Shown: positions 50,166-60,278, counted from the first letter of the stretch. The stretch: 64,000 nt of DNA from Austropuccinia psidii (GCA_023105745.1 JALGQZ010000004.1:34118437-34182436); one strand, 5' to 3'. Notes: a model not told the origin generated them from the letters alone. Made by a program: numbers and translations.

Positions 50166-51087
50166 TGTCAGCCCGTGACTCAAAACCAGAACACAAGCAT
50201 GACAGCCAAATACCATAAACCAATAGTACAGCCAAGATACCACCAGAAAATAGAGCTGATCTGAATCAGCTCAAAAGCTATCAAAATAAAGAGGAAACTC
50301 ACCCTTTTCCAAATATACAAGTCCCATCACCATAGGACAAAGAATGACAAAGTTATTCCTGCTCAAAGTTGTTGCTGAGCATAAACCTTAATTTTCACCT
50401 CTCATCTGAAATACAGAGTAAGAGGCGCAACCCCGTCAAATTGGTCTTTAAAATGAAGCTCTAAGACAGGGCTATCCAATGGTACAAGCCAAACTGAGCT
50501 AGCACCAGTATTACTGAAGTTATGGCCAAAGTCAGGCTAAATAAGGGTGGACAAAACATTCACCTCTCATCTAAATTCTACAGTTTTAATGTGAGATACC
50601 TAAAGTGGGTTTTTTTGTAAATAGCACAATCAGAGCTATCTTATGGTGTCATTCATTTCCTCATATCTCAACTAGATCAAACGTTATAGGGTAAACAAGC
50701 CCAATACAGCTTTTTGCCTAAACCATGCATGTGTACAAAAGTCTTGTACATGGCATAACTTTGCCATATTTAATGATAGCCATATCAAATAGGGTACCAT
50801 TGTGTAGAGCACATGCAGGGCTACACACTGAACTAATTTTGAGGTGGATATCTCAAAACCTGACAAGGTTATGGCATTTTTAACGTTAAACTCCCACAGT
50901 TTGGCCAATACAGCCTTACCATAGGATAATACCCCATAAACATGATTATGAGGTGTCAAACTGACAAAGAAGCATGTTTATACTACAATACCTCATAGTT
51001 CATTCAATACTGGGGTCCCATACAAGTTCTGTACAGCATTCTACAAATCATACATGTCAGAATCAAGCTGTGTGGTCCCCAGATGAA

Positions 51088-51142
51088 AGTTTTCACCCTG
51101 TATTGGTGAAAACTGCCCAGATGTGGTTTCAAAACCACATCT
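51088..51142 (+). promoter_or_regulatory. Two adjacent perfect inverted repeats in U3
   Basis: AGTTTTCACC, a CTGTATT loop and GGTGAAAACT form a 10-bp stem (51088-51114). AGATGTGGTTT, CA and AAACCACATCT form an 11-bp stem (51119-51142). Both persist in the solo LTR near 12700-12755, the second with slight mismatch. They lie about 115 bases upstream of the TATA-like box, so dimeric regulator binding is plausible but not shown. Confidence 0.55.
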
Positions 51143-51255
51143 GATCCCAAGACAGGATATACAGGCCTTTTGCAAACCACAAGCCTGTCCTATAGTGTGA
51201 AAAATCTTCACTTCCTTTACGTGGAAAGGTCTAGCAGCCTTTTCACCCCATTTCA

Positions 51256-51266
51256 GGATAAAAAGG
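51256..51266 (+). promoter_or_regulatory. TATA-like box of family A LTR
   Basis: GGATAAAAAGG stands where the solo copy has TATAAAAGG (minus strand near 12576-12584). One base change has probably weakened it here. Confidence 0.4.
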
Positions 51267-51600
51267 GGCCTTTTCACAGCCATAAAAGGTTTCCTCAACC
51301 TGTTCTTGAATTCCTACATAGTATAACTGTCAAAAACAGTTTTACTCTTGGAAAATAAACAGGTATTCTTCTAATTTTAAGTATTGTAGACTTTATTATT
51401 GTAACCCAACAGGTAAAGCTGCACCCAGGGTTTTCAATAGCACTCACCACCACTATTCTTCAATAGTAAAGCCCTTTTATTTTAATATCAAACCATTATT
51501 ATACCTTAATAATCTTATTTTTAATATTTATAACCATGTCACAGTAGTATTCAAGTAGTAATTAGCCTATTTATTGCTTTATCATAGACTCAGCCTGACG

Positions 51601-52193
51601 TTTTGGGGGCCTGGCGGTGCTTTTTTTTTGATCTTTTGGACCTCAAAAGTGAGTATTTTTTACTTATTTTCTTTATTTCTGACATTCTGTTTTATCTTTT
51701 TAGGCGTAAAAAATCATTGAAAATATATATAATACATCTCTTATAATATATTTATTCTTTGGTATATGTCTTATACCAAATTATTTTAAAATTATTATTA
51801 AGAATAATACGTGGTGAATAACCACCATTAACTTATTTTTGGCATGTTTTACATATACAAACACAGTACAACCATTAATACAGTCCAAGCTTCAATTAAA
51901 CAAGGACACCTCTTACTGTAAAACCAACAGTTGAGGCATGGTGAGGTGTATTGTTAATTCAATTACCCTCTTATACAACCACTCTTGTACAGACTATACT
52001 TGCTAACTACAAGTGAATCTGTGAGATACTGGTATACAAACAGTACACCAGGCATCTTTAAGCTGTAATTTTGATATGAAATTGTTAATTCAATTACACT
52101 GTCATTATACAGGGAATATTGTAGTAACACACAAGCCCAGAGGCCATTCTTAGACGTGCAAACAGCATTTTAAGAAGTCTTAACTGACAATAA
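51601..52193 (+). other. Leader of family A element
   Basis: The LTR is followed by TTTTGGGGGCCTGGCGGTGC, where the primer-binding site should lie. I cannot match it to a tRNA 3' end from memory. The leader is noncoding and repeats phrases such as TTGTTAATTCAATTAC twice (about 51952 and 52082). Confidence 0.5.
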
Positions 52194-53287
52194 GCCCTCT
52201 TTTTCCTGTTTGATTCAGTGGAAGAAAACTACATCCCACTAGAAACCCAGTCACAGGCCAACACACCAGTGACACCCTCAGAACCAGAGGGCAGCAAGGG
52301 CAAAGGAAAGAGGCAAAGTGAAGGCCTGATTACAGCAAAGAAGTGGACACCAAGAGCCACCCAGAGGAGTAGAAAACCAAGAGACTCTGCTTCAATACAA
52401 GGTAAACCAACCTTAACAACTTGTACAGGGAAGATTACCATAATTAACCCAGTTGTAGCCTCTAAAGGTAGGTTTCCCAAATCAGCAGACAACCAATTTG
52501 TACAAGGCACATTCAAAGGTAAATAACCCAAGAAAATAAAGTTTTCCACTTCTTGCAAACACTGATATGTCACCTGCATACCTCAGAGACCTTGGCTTCC
52601 AAAGAAACCAACCAGAGGACAGAGAAGGCTTGTCCAGAACCAGAAGACCTGGAAGAGGACACCTTGGACACAGTGGTGGATGGAAAAACAATGAGGGAGA
52701 TAATATCAACCCTGCCATTCACACTTCAATTCAACAGAAACCTCAAACCAGAGGACTGGAAAGACATGGATCAAGTTCTTCAGATCCACCAACTCCTCAA
52801 ATATTTATTTCAATGGAGCATGGAAAACAAGAGGTTCAACCTGGAATCTCACTGGGAAGAACTTGGAGCAAGTTTCCAGAAGATCTGTCTCAAATAGATA
52901 GACTTAAAAGACCTTATGATAATCACCAAATGTTGGAATCCCACCAGGCAGTTAAGAATCCTGGAGGTGATGGCAAACAGGATAAGGGATAATCAAGCCA
53001 CTATCCAAGCCATAGAAGCACAACTGACCCAGACAGGGCACACTCAGATTCCTTCAGGCTCACAAGGAGCAGGCAAAATAAGCTCTCCAGTGGCTTCCCA
53101 CCATTTAAAAACCAACAGATCAGTGGCCAATAGTCACCATTCTTCACACTCCCAGGAAGTTTCCAGGAGAAGACAAGGACACAAGGGCAAAAACAATACC
53201 TCTTTTCCCCAAAGGCAGAGAGAGTCAGACCCAATGATCCAGAAACTGTTGGACTTGGTGAAAGAAGTACACAAGAACCAGAAGTAG
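52194..53287 (+). pseudogene. Gag (first frame) of family A element, with probable intron
   Basis: Exon 1 is open from 52194 to 52518. The start expected before EENYIPLETQS is GTG (52218-52220) with no in-frame ATG, so the start codon looks lost. Exon 2 (from 52587) continues in phase with ETLASKETNQRTEKACPEPE once 68 bases are removed. Conserved stretches include LITAKKWTPRATQRSRKP, TLDTVVDGKTMREI, FQWSMENKRFN and SDPMIQKLLDLVKEVHK. A TAG at 52895-52897 interrupts it. I recognise this as a Gag-like protein highly abundant in Austropuccinia psidii. Its C-terminal part overlaps the next frame. Not functional as it stands. Confidence 0.7.
52519..52586 (+). other. Probable 68-nt spliceosomal intron in gag
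   Basis: The donor is AAAG|GTAAAT, the branch-like site is CTGAT at 52562-52566 with its A 21 bases before the end, and the acceptor is ACCTCAG|AG. Removing it joins two frames that otherwise differ. The spliced order matches the protein order I recall for this family. Size and signals fit rust introns. Confidence 0.6.
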
Positions 53288-54160
53288 TTGTAAATAGCTC
53301 TAGAATCAGTAGTCCCCTTAATAGAAATATTACCCCCACTCAGATTGAACACAATTCTGTCCCATCTGAGAGTAACTTAAACAGTGATTCACTGTGGTTA
53401 CAAATGTCCCAATTTTCTGAGAAAGCTCAAAAACAGTTTTCAGAACTAGAAGCCAGCCATAAGAGGATCAAAACTTTAATAGCCTCCATGGATAAGGTTG
53501 TCAAAACTCTTCAAGAAGGACATGCTCAAGTGAGCAAAGCCTCTGAAGAAACCAACAGAATACTGAATCTAGTCTTTGAAGAACAAAACCACAGCAAAAG
53601 GGACAGGTATTGTCTGGATCAGGATATAAACAAACTATTTAATGTCTACCATAACATGAAGCCTCAACCACAAGGCCAGGTTATGGATAGTCCATATTAC
53701 CAAGATGATATCAAACCAGTTGCCATGTTGGTTAATAAAGCAAGATCTCTATCACAATACCAGGATGGAGATAATATGTCTTATGCTTAAAAGGAAGCCT
53801 TGAAACAGCTTCCTGAGGCCTCAAGCTGGCCCAAATTCTCTGGAACTGGAGAGTATGATCATATGGAACTCATAGATTATATTGATGGACTCTTCATTGA
53901 TGTACCAATCATACCAGACTACTGGATTGCTGCTAGAGTTAATACAGCATTTAAAGGACATTCTAATTTATGGTACACAGAAATGAAAGAAACCCATGGC
54001 AGAAGAGCCAAATTATCCAAAAGTAAAGCAATGGTACTTGGATATGGCAAAAGACAATGTCATTTGAGAATTACAAATACTCTGGGGACAAAGATTCTTA
54101 TGAGTGGTTTCTTAGACAGTCTAAGAGACTCAACGCCATTGATCCCCAAATGAACACCCA
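53134..54160 (+). pseudogene. Second frame (capsid-like part) of family A element
   Basis: This frame is open from 53134 to a TAA at 53788-53790 and overlaps the first frame by about 150 bases in the -1 phase. It has a coiled-coil-like segment (FSELEASHKRIKTLIASMDK and following, about 53430-53600). After the TAA it resumes at 53791 with EALKQLPEASSWPKFSGTGE and YDHMELIDYIDGLF, the Gag capsid signature also seen in family D at 35.8 kb. Around 54005 a shift or small deletion moves the reading to another frame. The stop and shift make the copy defective. Confidence 0.65.
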
Positions 54161-54720
54161 AATAAGGAATCACAAACTTCTGACACAAATGCCAGTAGAA
54201 CTAGAGCATGCAGTAAAATGAAGATGCAACCACAATTGCACTCTAGATGAAATTTCCAATACCTTACAAGAGGTGAGGAAAAGAACTAATATAGGGAAAT
54301 TAACCCCATATAAAAGCAGTGGTTTTGAAGAGAAACAACCTTTCAGGGTAGAGTTCAAAGACAAACCCAAAGAGAGAGTGGAAGAAGTGGCAAAGAAGAA
54401 AAACTCTTGTCACAATTTTGGTTCAACAGACCACTATGCCAACAACTGTCCAAAGGCAAAAAAAACAATTCTATGCCATTGAGAAACTCCCAGAGGAGGA
54501 ATCCCCAACAGAAGATTCTGAGTCAGACTCTATGGGGGATGCCATCGGAGAAAAATATGATGATGACCAAGACCCCAGATAAGAATTCCTAGTGGAATAC
54601 CAAGAGGAAACCCCACTAGAAATCCAGGAAATACAGTTGGAAGCAGGCATGCCACAAGACACTGCCAACAAGAACTTGTGCAAACACACATAAGATGCAC
54701 AAACATTCCTAGTCACACCA
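54160..54720 (+). pseudogene. Family A nucleocapsid region with damaged zinc knuckle
   Basis: KRTNIGKLTPYKSSGFEEKQ (54279) leads to the knuckle at 54407-54448, read as CHNFGSTDHYANNC. The second Cys of C-x2-C-x4-H-x4-C is Phe, a single-base change TGT to TTT. An acidic linker (SPTEDSESDSMGD) follows in another frame, then TANKNLCKHT with a stop. Several frame changes occur. Confidence 0.6.
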
Positions 54721-55075
54721 ACCAAAGGAATGGCATATATACATGGAACAGCCACAAAGATGACTGTCTGTATTGACAATGCTCAACATCCATTGATCAT
54801 TGACAGTGGAGCACACTGCTCCATAGTGGCCAGAGAATATTTGGATAACCACTTCCCAAATCGGGAAAAGCAACTCTTGCCAACCAAGACAAAAACCTTT
54901 AAAAGTGCATCAGGGAATATGACTTTCATTGGTACAATTATTAAAGAAATAATTATACCCCATAGGAAAGGTAATATCAGACTCAACCCAGAGTTTGTAG
55001 TGCTTGATGATGCCCACATCCAAGGTTTCCTACTGGGGACAGATTACCAGAGGATGTATGGCATTGATATCTACA
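54721..55075 (+). pseudogene. Aspartic protease of family A element, left part
   Basis: The frame from 54730 reads MAYIHGTATKMTVCIDNAQ, then LIIDSGAHCSIVAREYLDNH with the catalytic DSG intact, then FKSASGNMTFIGTIIKEI, then NPEFVVLDDAHIQGFLLGTD and YQRMYGIDIY. At 55075 it is cut by the chromovirus insertion. The frame resumes in phase at 63950. Confidence 0.85.
55071..55075 (+). repeat. Target-site duplication CTACA, left
   Basis: This is identical to 63945-63949, directly outside the two LTRs of the inserted element. A 5-bp duplication is typical of Ty3-type integrases. Confidence 0.9.
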
Positions 55076-55811
55076 TGTCACAGCCAAGGAGGCAGGGGCA
55101 TTACCAATCATGTTCAACAATCATTTCTTCATTGATACCCTTCAAAACTCAATCAGCAAGGGGGTTTCATTCAACATTCTCCAAAGACAGCTTTCAGACC
55201 TCAATACAGTTTCATACAGGCAAGACCCAAATACAGGATTCACCAAATTCAGGCCTGTCATCAATACAGGTGCAAATACCTGTATTGACTGTATAACCTG
55301 TATTGGATTCACCAATACAGGATTCAATCCCACATCCAACTTCTTCCAGCATACAGGCAAGTATCTCAACACTCAAACTCCAAGGCTGGTATTTCTCACA
55401 TATACCAGCCCCTCTTCATCCACCTGGGGGTTTTTCCCCCAGTTAATTAAGATATTGGATTTATTATTTAATATTATTTTGTTTCTCATTAAGGAATATT
55501 ATTTTATTAATTATTAAGTTAGTCTTTGCCTTCCCTCACCTGTTCAGTAGAGTCCTGGTGGCCATATCCTTTATTAATCCTTTTCTCTTTTCTGAACAGG
55601 CTGAAACAGTGGTACAGGATTATTTGTGGTTGGCTCTTTATTATTGCTTTTGTTTTTCTCTCATATCTTTTAATGCTCATTATTCTATGACTAGGAATTT
55701 ATCCTCTTATTTCATTACTCTTATCATTTGAGTATTTTATTCTGAGCCCTCCATAAGTAAGTCTGTTCACTGAGTTCCAGGCCCTCTTCATTTAAAAGAG
55801 CCCCTGTGACA
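55076..55811 (+). mobile_element. 5' LTR of chromovirus
   Basis: The 736-bp LTR runs from TGTCACAGCC to CCCCTGTGACA and matches 63242-63944. It has a 33-base segment (55220-55252) absent from the 3' copy and bounded by CAGG on both sides. Excluding that I count about 17 differences in 703 bases. It contains many CAATACAGG / CCTGTATTG words in both orientations, an inverted repeat GGCTGGTAT...ATACCAGCC around TATACC (55401), and the hairpin CTGGGGG-TTTTT-CCCCCAG ending at about 55442. Short frames inside (55110-55517 and others) are spurious. Confidence 0.95.
55401..55455 (+). promoter_or_regulatory. Putative core promoter and transcript start in LTR
   Basis: TATACC at 55401-55406 lies 40 bases before AGTTAATTAAGATA (55441-55454). 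The latter is the segment complementary to the primer-binding site, which in self-priming elements is the 5' end of the RNA. The stable G5/C5 hairpin lies between. The start site is inferred from this geometry. Confidence 0.4.
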
Positions 55812-55826
55812 TTATTTTAATTAACT
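55812..55826 (+). promoter_or_regulatory. Primer-binding site complementary to own LTR (self-priming type)
   Basis: TTATTTTAATTAACT directly abuts the 5' LTR. Its reverse complement matches 14 of 15 bases at 63574-63588 in the 3' LTR (AGTTAATTAAAATA then T) and 13 of 15 in the 5' LTR. It does not resemble a tRNA 3' end, lacking the TGG start. In Tf1/sushi elements reverse transcription is primed by the RNA's own 5' end paired here. Confidence 0.6.
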
Positions 55827-56596
55827 CATAATTGCTTCTTTTCTTTCATTCATTCTTATTCATTTCTCTCATTCTCAATTATGATCTTTTCATGATTTCA
55901 TTATCTCTCATCAATTTTCATCTCATTCATTTCATTCAAATGAAAATTGATTTTCTATCTCATTTCAAAAACTTTTCTGACCATTTCATTTTCTTCTTAA
56001 TTCTCAATCAAATTTCATTTTCATTCTCTGTCTGAATTCAGGTTCTTTTATCAGGTTTAATTGATTGGAATTTGGGATTAATTGATTCATTGTTTCAGGA
56101 GTTTATTGAATTGGGGTTCTCATTGTTGATTTGAAATTCTCAAGAATTATTGATTGATTGATCTGATTATTCAAGAAATTGACTTTACCTCAAGACTCTG
56201 ATCTGATTTAATTGATTTATCTGATTTGATTCCTCAAGATAGCTGATTTATCCTCAAGATTTGATTTAATTGATTGATTTGAATCTGATTCCTCAAGAAA
56301 ATTGAATTGACTTTTGAAGATATTGATTGAATTCCTCAAGACACAATTGATTTGATTTTGAATTGACTTTACTTATTTGATTTGATTGATTTATTGACTT
56401 GATTTGACTTATTGATTGAAATTTATTATTCATAAGAATTTGACTTTGTCATCTTCACTCTTCAAGATTTATTCATATTAGTTCACTTCAAGACTATTGA
56501 TTGATTTCTCAAGTTCATCAAGATTCTCATTTGATTTTTTTGGTCAAGCCTTGTTTATTCTCAAGTATCATCAAGTTTTATTTTCTTTCTTCAATA
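55827..56596 (+). other. Leader of chromovirus
   Basis: The leader is noncoding and pyrimidine-rich at first (TCATTTCATTCTC-type sequence, 55835-56035), then rich in TTGATT and CCTCAAGA words (56040-56520). The frame upstream of the Gag start at 56597 is open from 56501 but lacks the protein character seen after 56597. Confidence 0.55.
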
Positions 56597-57937
56597 ATGC
56601 CAGTTCAGCATAGCCCCCCAGCCAAGAATACAAGATCTCAAATACATCAAGCTGTTCTCACCCCTACAGCAAGGGCTCCTCTTGACTGCACACCAACATT
56701 TCATCAACGGAGTGCAAACTTGGACAGAGGACCACCAATGGAAGGAGCAGCACCCTCCAGAAGAGGAGGTGTGAAGTCAAGAAGATCAAGATCATTCTCT
56801 GGCTTGTTGAGTGGCTATCCAAGCATTCCTCAAGGGCCTAGAAGCAGATTAGGGGACGCTGAAGATGAAGAGGGGGAGGATTCTGAAGAAACCGAAGTAG
56901 CAGCTGCCTTGGCAGGTGCCCCTGAGGCTTCTGAAGCTCCAAATCTAGCCCTTTCTAATCAACCTCTTTTCTCTCAAGCTGAACCAAATTTTCTCAAAAT
57001 GATGGAGCAGATGACTCAATTCATGGGTCAACTCACTCAATCAGTTGCCCCAAGGGACACTTCAAAAGCCCCTGCATTCAAGACTCCATCAATGAAGGCA
57101 CCTGATTCTTTTGCTGGTACTAAAGCTCATAAATTGAGAGGATTCATTCAATCCTGTCAATTAATCTTTCATAATGACCCAGCAAACTTCTTCTCTGAAA
57201 GGAAGAAGGTGCTTTACTCAGCTTCTTTTCTTGCTGGTAGAGCTTGCAAATGGATTGAACCCTATCTCTCAAATATCTCCAATGAAGACCCATCTTATCT
57301 CCTCAATAACTGGCAGTTATTTGAAACCCAGTTATTCACTCTGTTTGGTGATCCCCATGAAGTCAGAAAATCTGAACAAGAGTTGGACAATTTGAGGATG
57401 ACGGAAAGTGGTCAAGTTTCCTTGTACATAGCTGATTTCAGAAGCTTAATGTCAAGAATTGGAGACTGGGGGGAAAGAGCTTATATCCACGTTTATAGAA
57501 GAGGTTTGGCATCAATATTATTAGACCAATTGGCTTCTCACCCTGGAACTTTTGATAGTCTTCAAGAACTCATGGACATCACCTTTGAATTAGATACCAG
57601 GTACCATGAGAGGCGGAAGGAAAGGGGTAGTCATCAAGAGAAGAAGCCTCTAATGGTGGGATCAAACTCTTCCAAGCCACCTCAAGGTCAAGCTTCAAGA
57701 AGGCCTTATCAAAGAAAGAACAAGAAGGGCAAGAGTTCTCAAGTGTCCAAAGACAAGCCTCATGCTTCTCTCCTCAATAAGGACAATAAATTAATCAGTT
57801 CTGAAAAGGAGAGGAGGATCAAAGAAGGCTTGTGCAATTATTGTGGTGGTAAACACCCATTTTAAAAATGCTTCAAGAGGCCTGAAAATAGGCAAGGGTC
57901 ATCAAAAGGCTTCCCTAGAAAGCAGGGAAAAGCCTGA
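56597..57937 (+). pseudogene. Gag of chromovirus
   Basis: The start MPVQHSPPAKNTRSQ (56597) is chosen because protein-like sequence begins there. An acidic segment (residues about 90-115) is followed by a retrotransposon Gag capsid domain (residues about 165-345, with FQ-like KLRGFIQSCQLIFHNDP, LAGRACKWIEPYL and LFTLFGDPHE). A basic region (RPYQRKNKKGKSSQ) precedes one zinc knuckle CNYCGGKHPF-stop-KC (57833-57871, C-x2-C-x3-H-x4-C). The TAA at 57863-57865 falls inside the knuckle, and the tail then continues to a TGA at 57935-57937. The protein would package element RNA. Length (about 447 codons with read-through) suits the family. I recognise it as abundant in A. psidii. Confidence 0.85.
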
Positions 57938-57949
57938 GTGGGGATCATA

Positions 57950-58662
57950 ATGTGTTCAATGGTTCTCACTTCTTTCCTTCAAGAGCACAATTGTGCACTC
58001 TGAATACTAGTGTCAAAAAATCTTTAAAATTTCTTATTTTTTCTTCAATCTCTGATATTTTTTATAGTATTCTCATTGATTCTGGTGCTAAAAACTCCTT
58101 TATTGCAAAGAATTTTGTTCTCAAGTACTCATTGACAATGTCAGAGCTCCCTGAAAAGATTCCTCTTTTCATTCTGGATTCCAGTGAATCCACTTCCTTG
58201 TTCATCACCCATTATACCAAGTGGGTTGTTGATTTACCTTCCTTCCCAAGCTTTGAATGGGATTTCTTTATCATAGATTCACCCAAGGGAGAAGACCTGA
58301 TATTGGGCTGTGATTTTCTTTACCATTTTAATCCTATTATTGATTGGAAAAATGGAGTGATCACTTATGATTCTAGTGGTTTTAACCCTTCTATTAGTAA
58401 TTACTTCACCACTGCTGTCAACAGTGTTGCTCTGGTTGGTGAACTTAAGATACCTTCCCTTCCTCCTTCTGTCCATAACCCCTTCATCTTTCCCTCTCAG
58501 TCACTACTTCCATATAAAGATGAAGTCTTCAAAGAGATAAAAGATGTTGGAGAAGATGTTGCTATATCTTCACTTCATCTCTTTCAAGGGGATATAGAAC
58601 TTCCTCCTTGGAGGAGCAGTGGGATGAGGAGGAAGAGCCAGAAGAGATTGAAACTGTGTTGA
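57950..58662 (+). pseudogene. Aspartic protease and N-terminal Pol of chromovirus
   Basis: A short frame from ATG at 57950 stops at a TGA near 58001, where a small indel shifts the reading. The frame from about 58002 reads NTSVKKSLKFLIF, then ILIDSGAKNSFIAKNFVLKY with the catalytic DSG at 58078-58086, then DLILGCDFLYHFNPIIDWKN, the usual post-flap strand and helix. It continues to 58662 but near 58608 the family sequence moves to the next frame (EEQWDEEEEPEEIE), indicating another shift. The protease would process the polyprotein. Confidence 0.75.
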
Positions 58663-59530
58663 AGGTAGTCCCTCCTGCTTATCACCATTATTTGGATGTA
58701 TTCTCCAAGGTGAGAGCAGAGAAACTGCCTCCACACCGCGCCTGTGATCACCATATCAAATTGGAGGGTCTTCTACCTCCAGTTGGTGTTATCTACTCTT
58801 TATCTAAAAATGAGTCAGAAACACTGCGGGCCTACATTTCAGAGAATTTAGAGAAAGGTTTCATTAGACCAAGCTCCTCCTCAACAGGAGCACCTGTCCT
58901 TTTTTGTAAAGAAAAAAGATGTTGGTCTTTGTTTGTGTGTTGACTACCGCAAACTTAATGCTGTCACTAGGAATAACAGGTATCCTGTTCCTCCTATGAA
59001 CCAGCTTCTTACCATATTCAATGGTGCTACTATCTTCTCCAAGATAGATCTGTGTGGTGCTTATAATCTCCTGAGAATTAAAGAGGGGGATGAGCACTTA
59101 AATGCCTTTAGAACCAAATATGGTAGTTATGAGTATTTGGTTATGCCATTTGGCTTAACCAATGCTCCAGCTTCACTAAAAAATATTGTGAATGATATAT
59201 TTGAAGATTATTTGGATATTTTTGTTGTAGTGTACTTGGATGATATTATGGTCTTCTCTAGCTCTTTGGATGAACATGTTAAACATGTGACCTCTGTTCT
59301 CCAAAGACTGAGAGACAATAATTTGTTTGCTAAAGCCTCAAAGTGTGTATTCCATGCCTCAAGTGTGGAATACTTCGGCTATGTTGTTTCAAGTGATGGC
59401 CTCAAGATGGATTATTCAAAGATTGAACAAATCCTCAATTGGCCTCAGCCCAAGAACATCAAGGCCCTCCAATCTTTTCTTGGCTTTGCCAACTTTTATT
59501 GTCATTTCATGAAGAATTATTCCAAAAAAT
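58608..59530 (+). pseudogene. Reverse transcriptase of chromovirus
   Basis: The first frame (58608 to about 58905) has YHHYLDVFSKVRAEKLPPHR, PPVGVIYSLSKNE and SSSTGAPVLF. A one-base change in a T run near 58900 moves it to a second frame with KKKDVGLCLCVDYRKLN, TRNNRYPVPPMNQLL, FSKIDLCGAYNLLRIKEGD, EYLVMPFGLTNAPAS and the active site VVYLDDIMVFSS (YLDD at 59233-59244). LGFANFYCHFMKNYSK closes the domain. The catalytic Asp residues are all present. Inactivity as read comes from the frameshifts, one next to a homopolymer. Confidence 0.85.
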
Positions 59531-60041
59531 CTCTGCTCTCACTTCCCTCCTTAAAGAAGATTCTCCCTTTATCTTCAATGAGGAAGCTCTTAGTCAGTTT
59601 CAAACACTCAAAGAAGCTTTCACCACTTCTCCTATCCTCTCTCATTTTAATCCTTCTCTACCAACTATTGAAGAGACTGATGCTTTTGATTATGCCTTGG
59701 ATGCTGTACTGAGTCAGGTGAATGACTCAGGAAAGAATCCCATTGCATTTGATAGTTGCAAGCTCTTACCAGCTGAACTCAACTATAAAATTCATGACAA
59801 GGAGCTCCTTGGAATAGTTTGGGCTCTCAAGAGCTGGAGAGCCTTTCTCCTTTCGCTTTCTGATTCCTTTGAGGTCTTGACAGACCATTGTTCTCTTCAG
59901 TATTTTATGTCCTCTAAAGTCCTTACTCGTAGTCAAGCCCGTTGGGCTGGATTTCTATCTGAATTCCATTTTATCATCACTTACCGCCCAGGCAGGCTGG
60001 CCACTTTACCAGATGCCTTGTCACGTCGGGACAACGTGTAA
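59530..60041 (+). pseudogene. RNase H domain of chromovirus
   Basis: After another frame change in an A run near 59522, the frame reads ISALTSLLKEDSPFIFNEEA, then EETDAFDYALDAVLSQ (first Asp), HDKELLGIVWALKSWRAFL (Glu), VLTDHCSLQYFMSSK (Asp) and PDALSRRDNV (last Asp). All four catalytic acids are present. A TAA follows at 60039-60041. It degrades the RNA strand during reverse transcription. Confidence 0.85.
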
Positions 60042-60278
60042 CCAGAGAGGGGGGTGGATTTCATCAGTAAGAATACTCAAAATTTTCATTAAGTTCTCAA
60101 GAAAAATGAAATTCAAGAGTCAAGATTCTTTTCAATAAAAGTTGATATGCTTTCAGATGTAGTTGATCAAATTCAAATACAAGTATGGAAACAAAAATAT
60201 TATAAGGAAATCCTCTAGAAATTAGCAAGAGGATAATTAGTCCCAGACTATTCTCTTGAACCTCAAGCAAAATTATTA
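60042..60278 (+). pseudogene. Pol linker with three in-frame stops
   Basis: The RNase H frame continues through PERGVDFISKNTQNFH, stop (60093), LKKNEIQESRFFSIK, stop near 60218 and stop near 60236, into the integrase in the same phase. The spacer is thus the normal link between RNase H and integrase with nonsense mutations. Confidence 0.65.

Larger units (their letters stand above)
50166..51600 (+). mobile_element. 5' LTR of family A Ty3-type element
   Basis: This 1435-bp LTR runs from TGTCAGCCCGTGACTC to ACTCAGCCTGACG, with the last base changed from the expected A. Two minus-strand copies elsewhere in the window define the ends. It has a TATA-like GGATAAAAAGG at 51256-51266, preceded by two perfect hairpins (51088-51114 and 51119-51142). 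The 5-bp flank on the left is AAGTT. The matching right flank would lie beyond the window. The many short frames inside it are noncoding shadows. Confidence 0.8.

Noticed and set aside
51601..51620. GGGGGCCTGGCGGTGC as a tRNA-type primer-binding site
   Set aside because: It is in the right place, but I cannot match it to any tRNA 3' end and it lacks the expected T-arm complement, so I do not name a primer.
52229..52718. Minus-strand frames opposite the family A Gag
   Set aside because: They are shadows of the plus-strand coding sequence, whose peptide is recognisable as Gag.
55110..55517. 135-codon frame and a near-identical one at 63171-63650
   Set aside because: Both lie within the two LTR copies. 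They are similar because the LTRs are, not because of coding constraint, and an indel changes the peptide.
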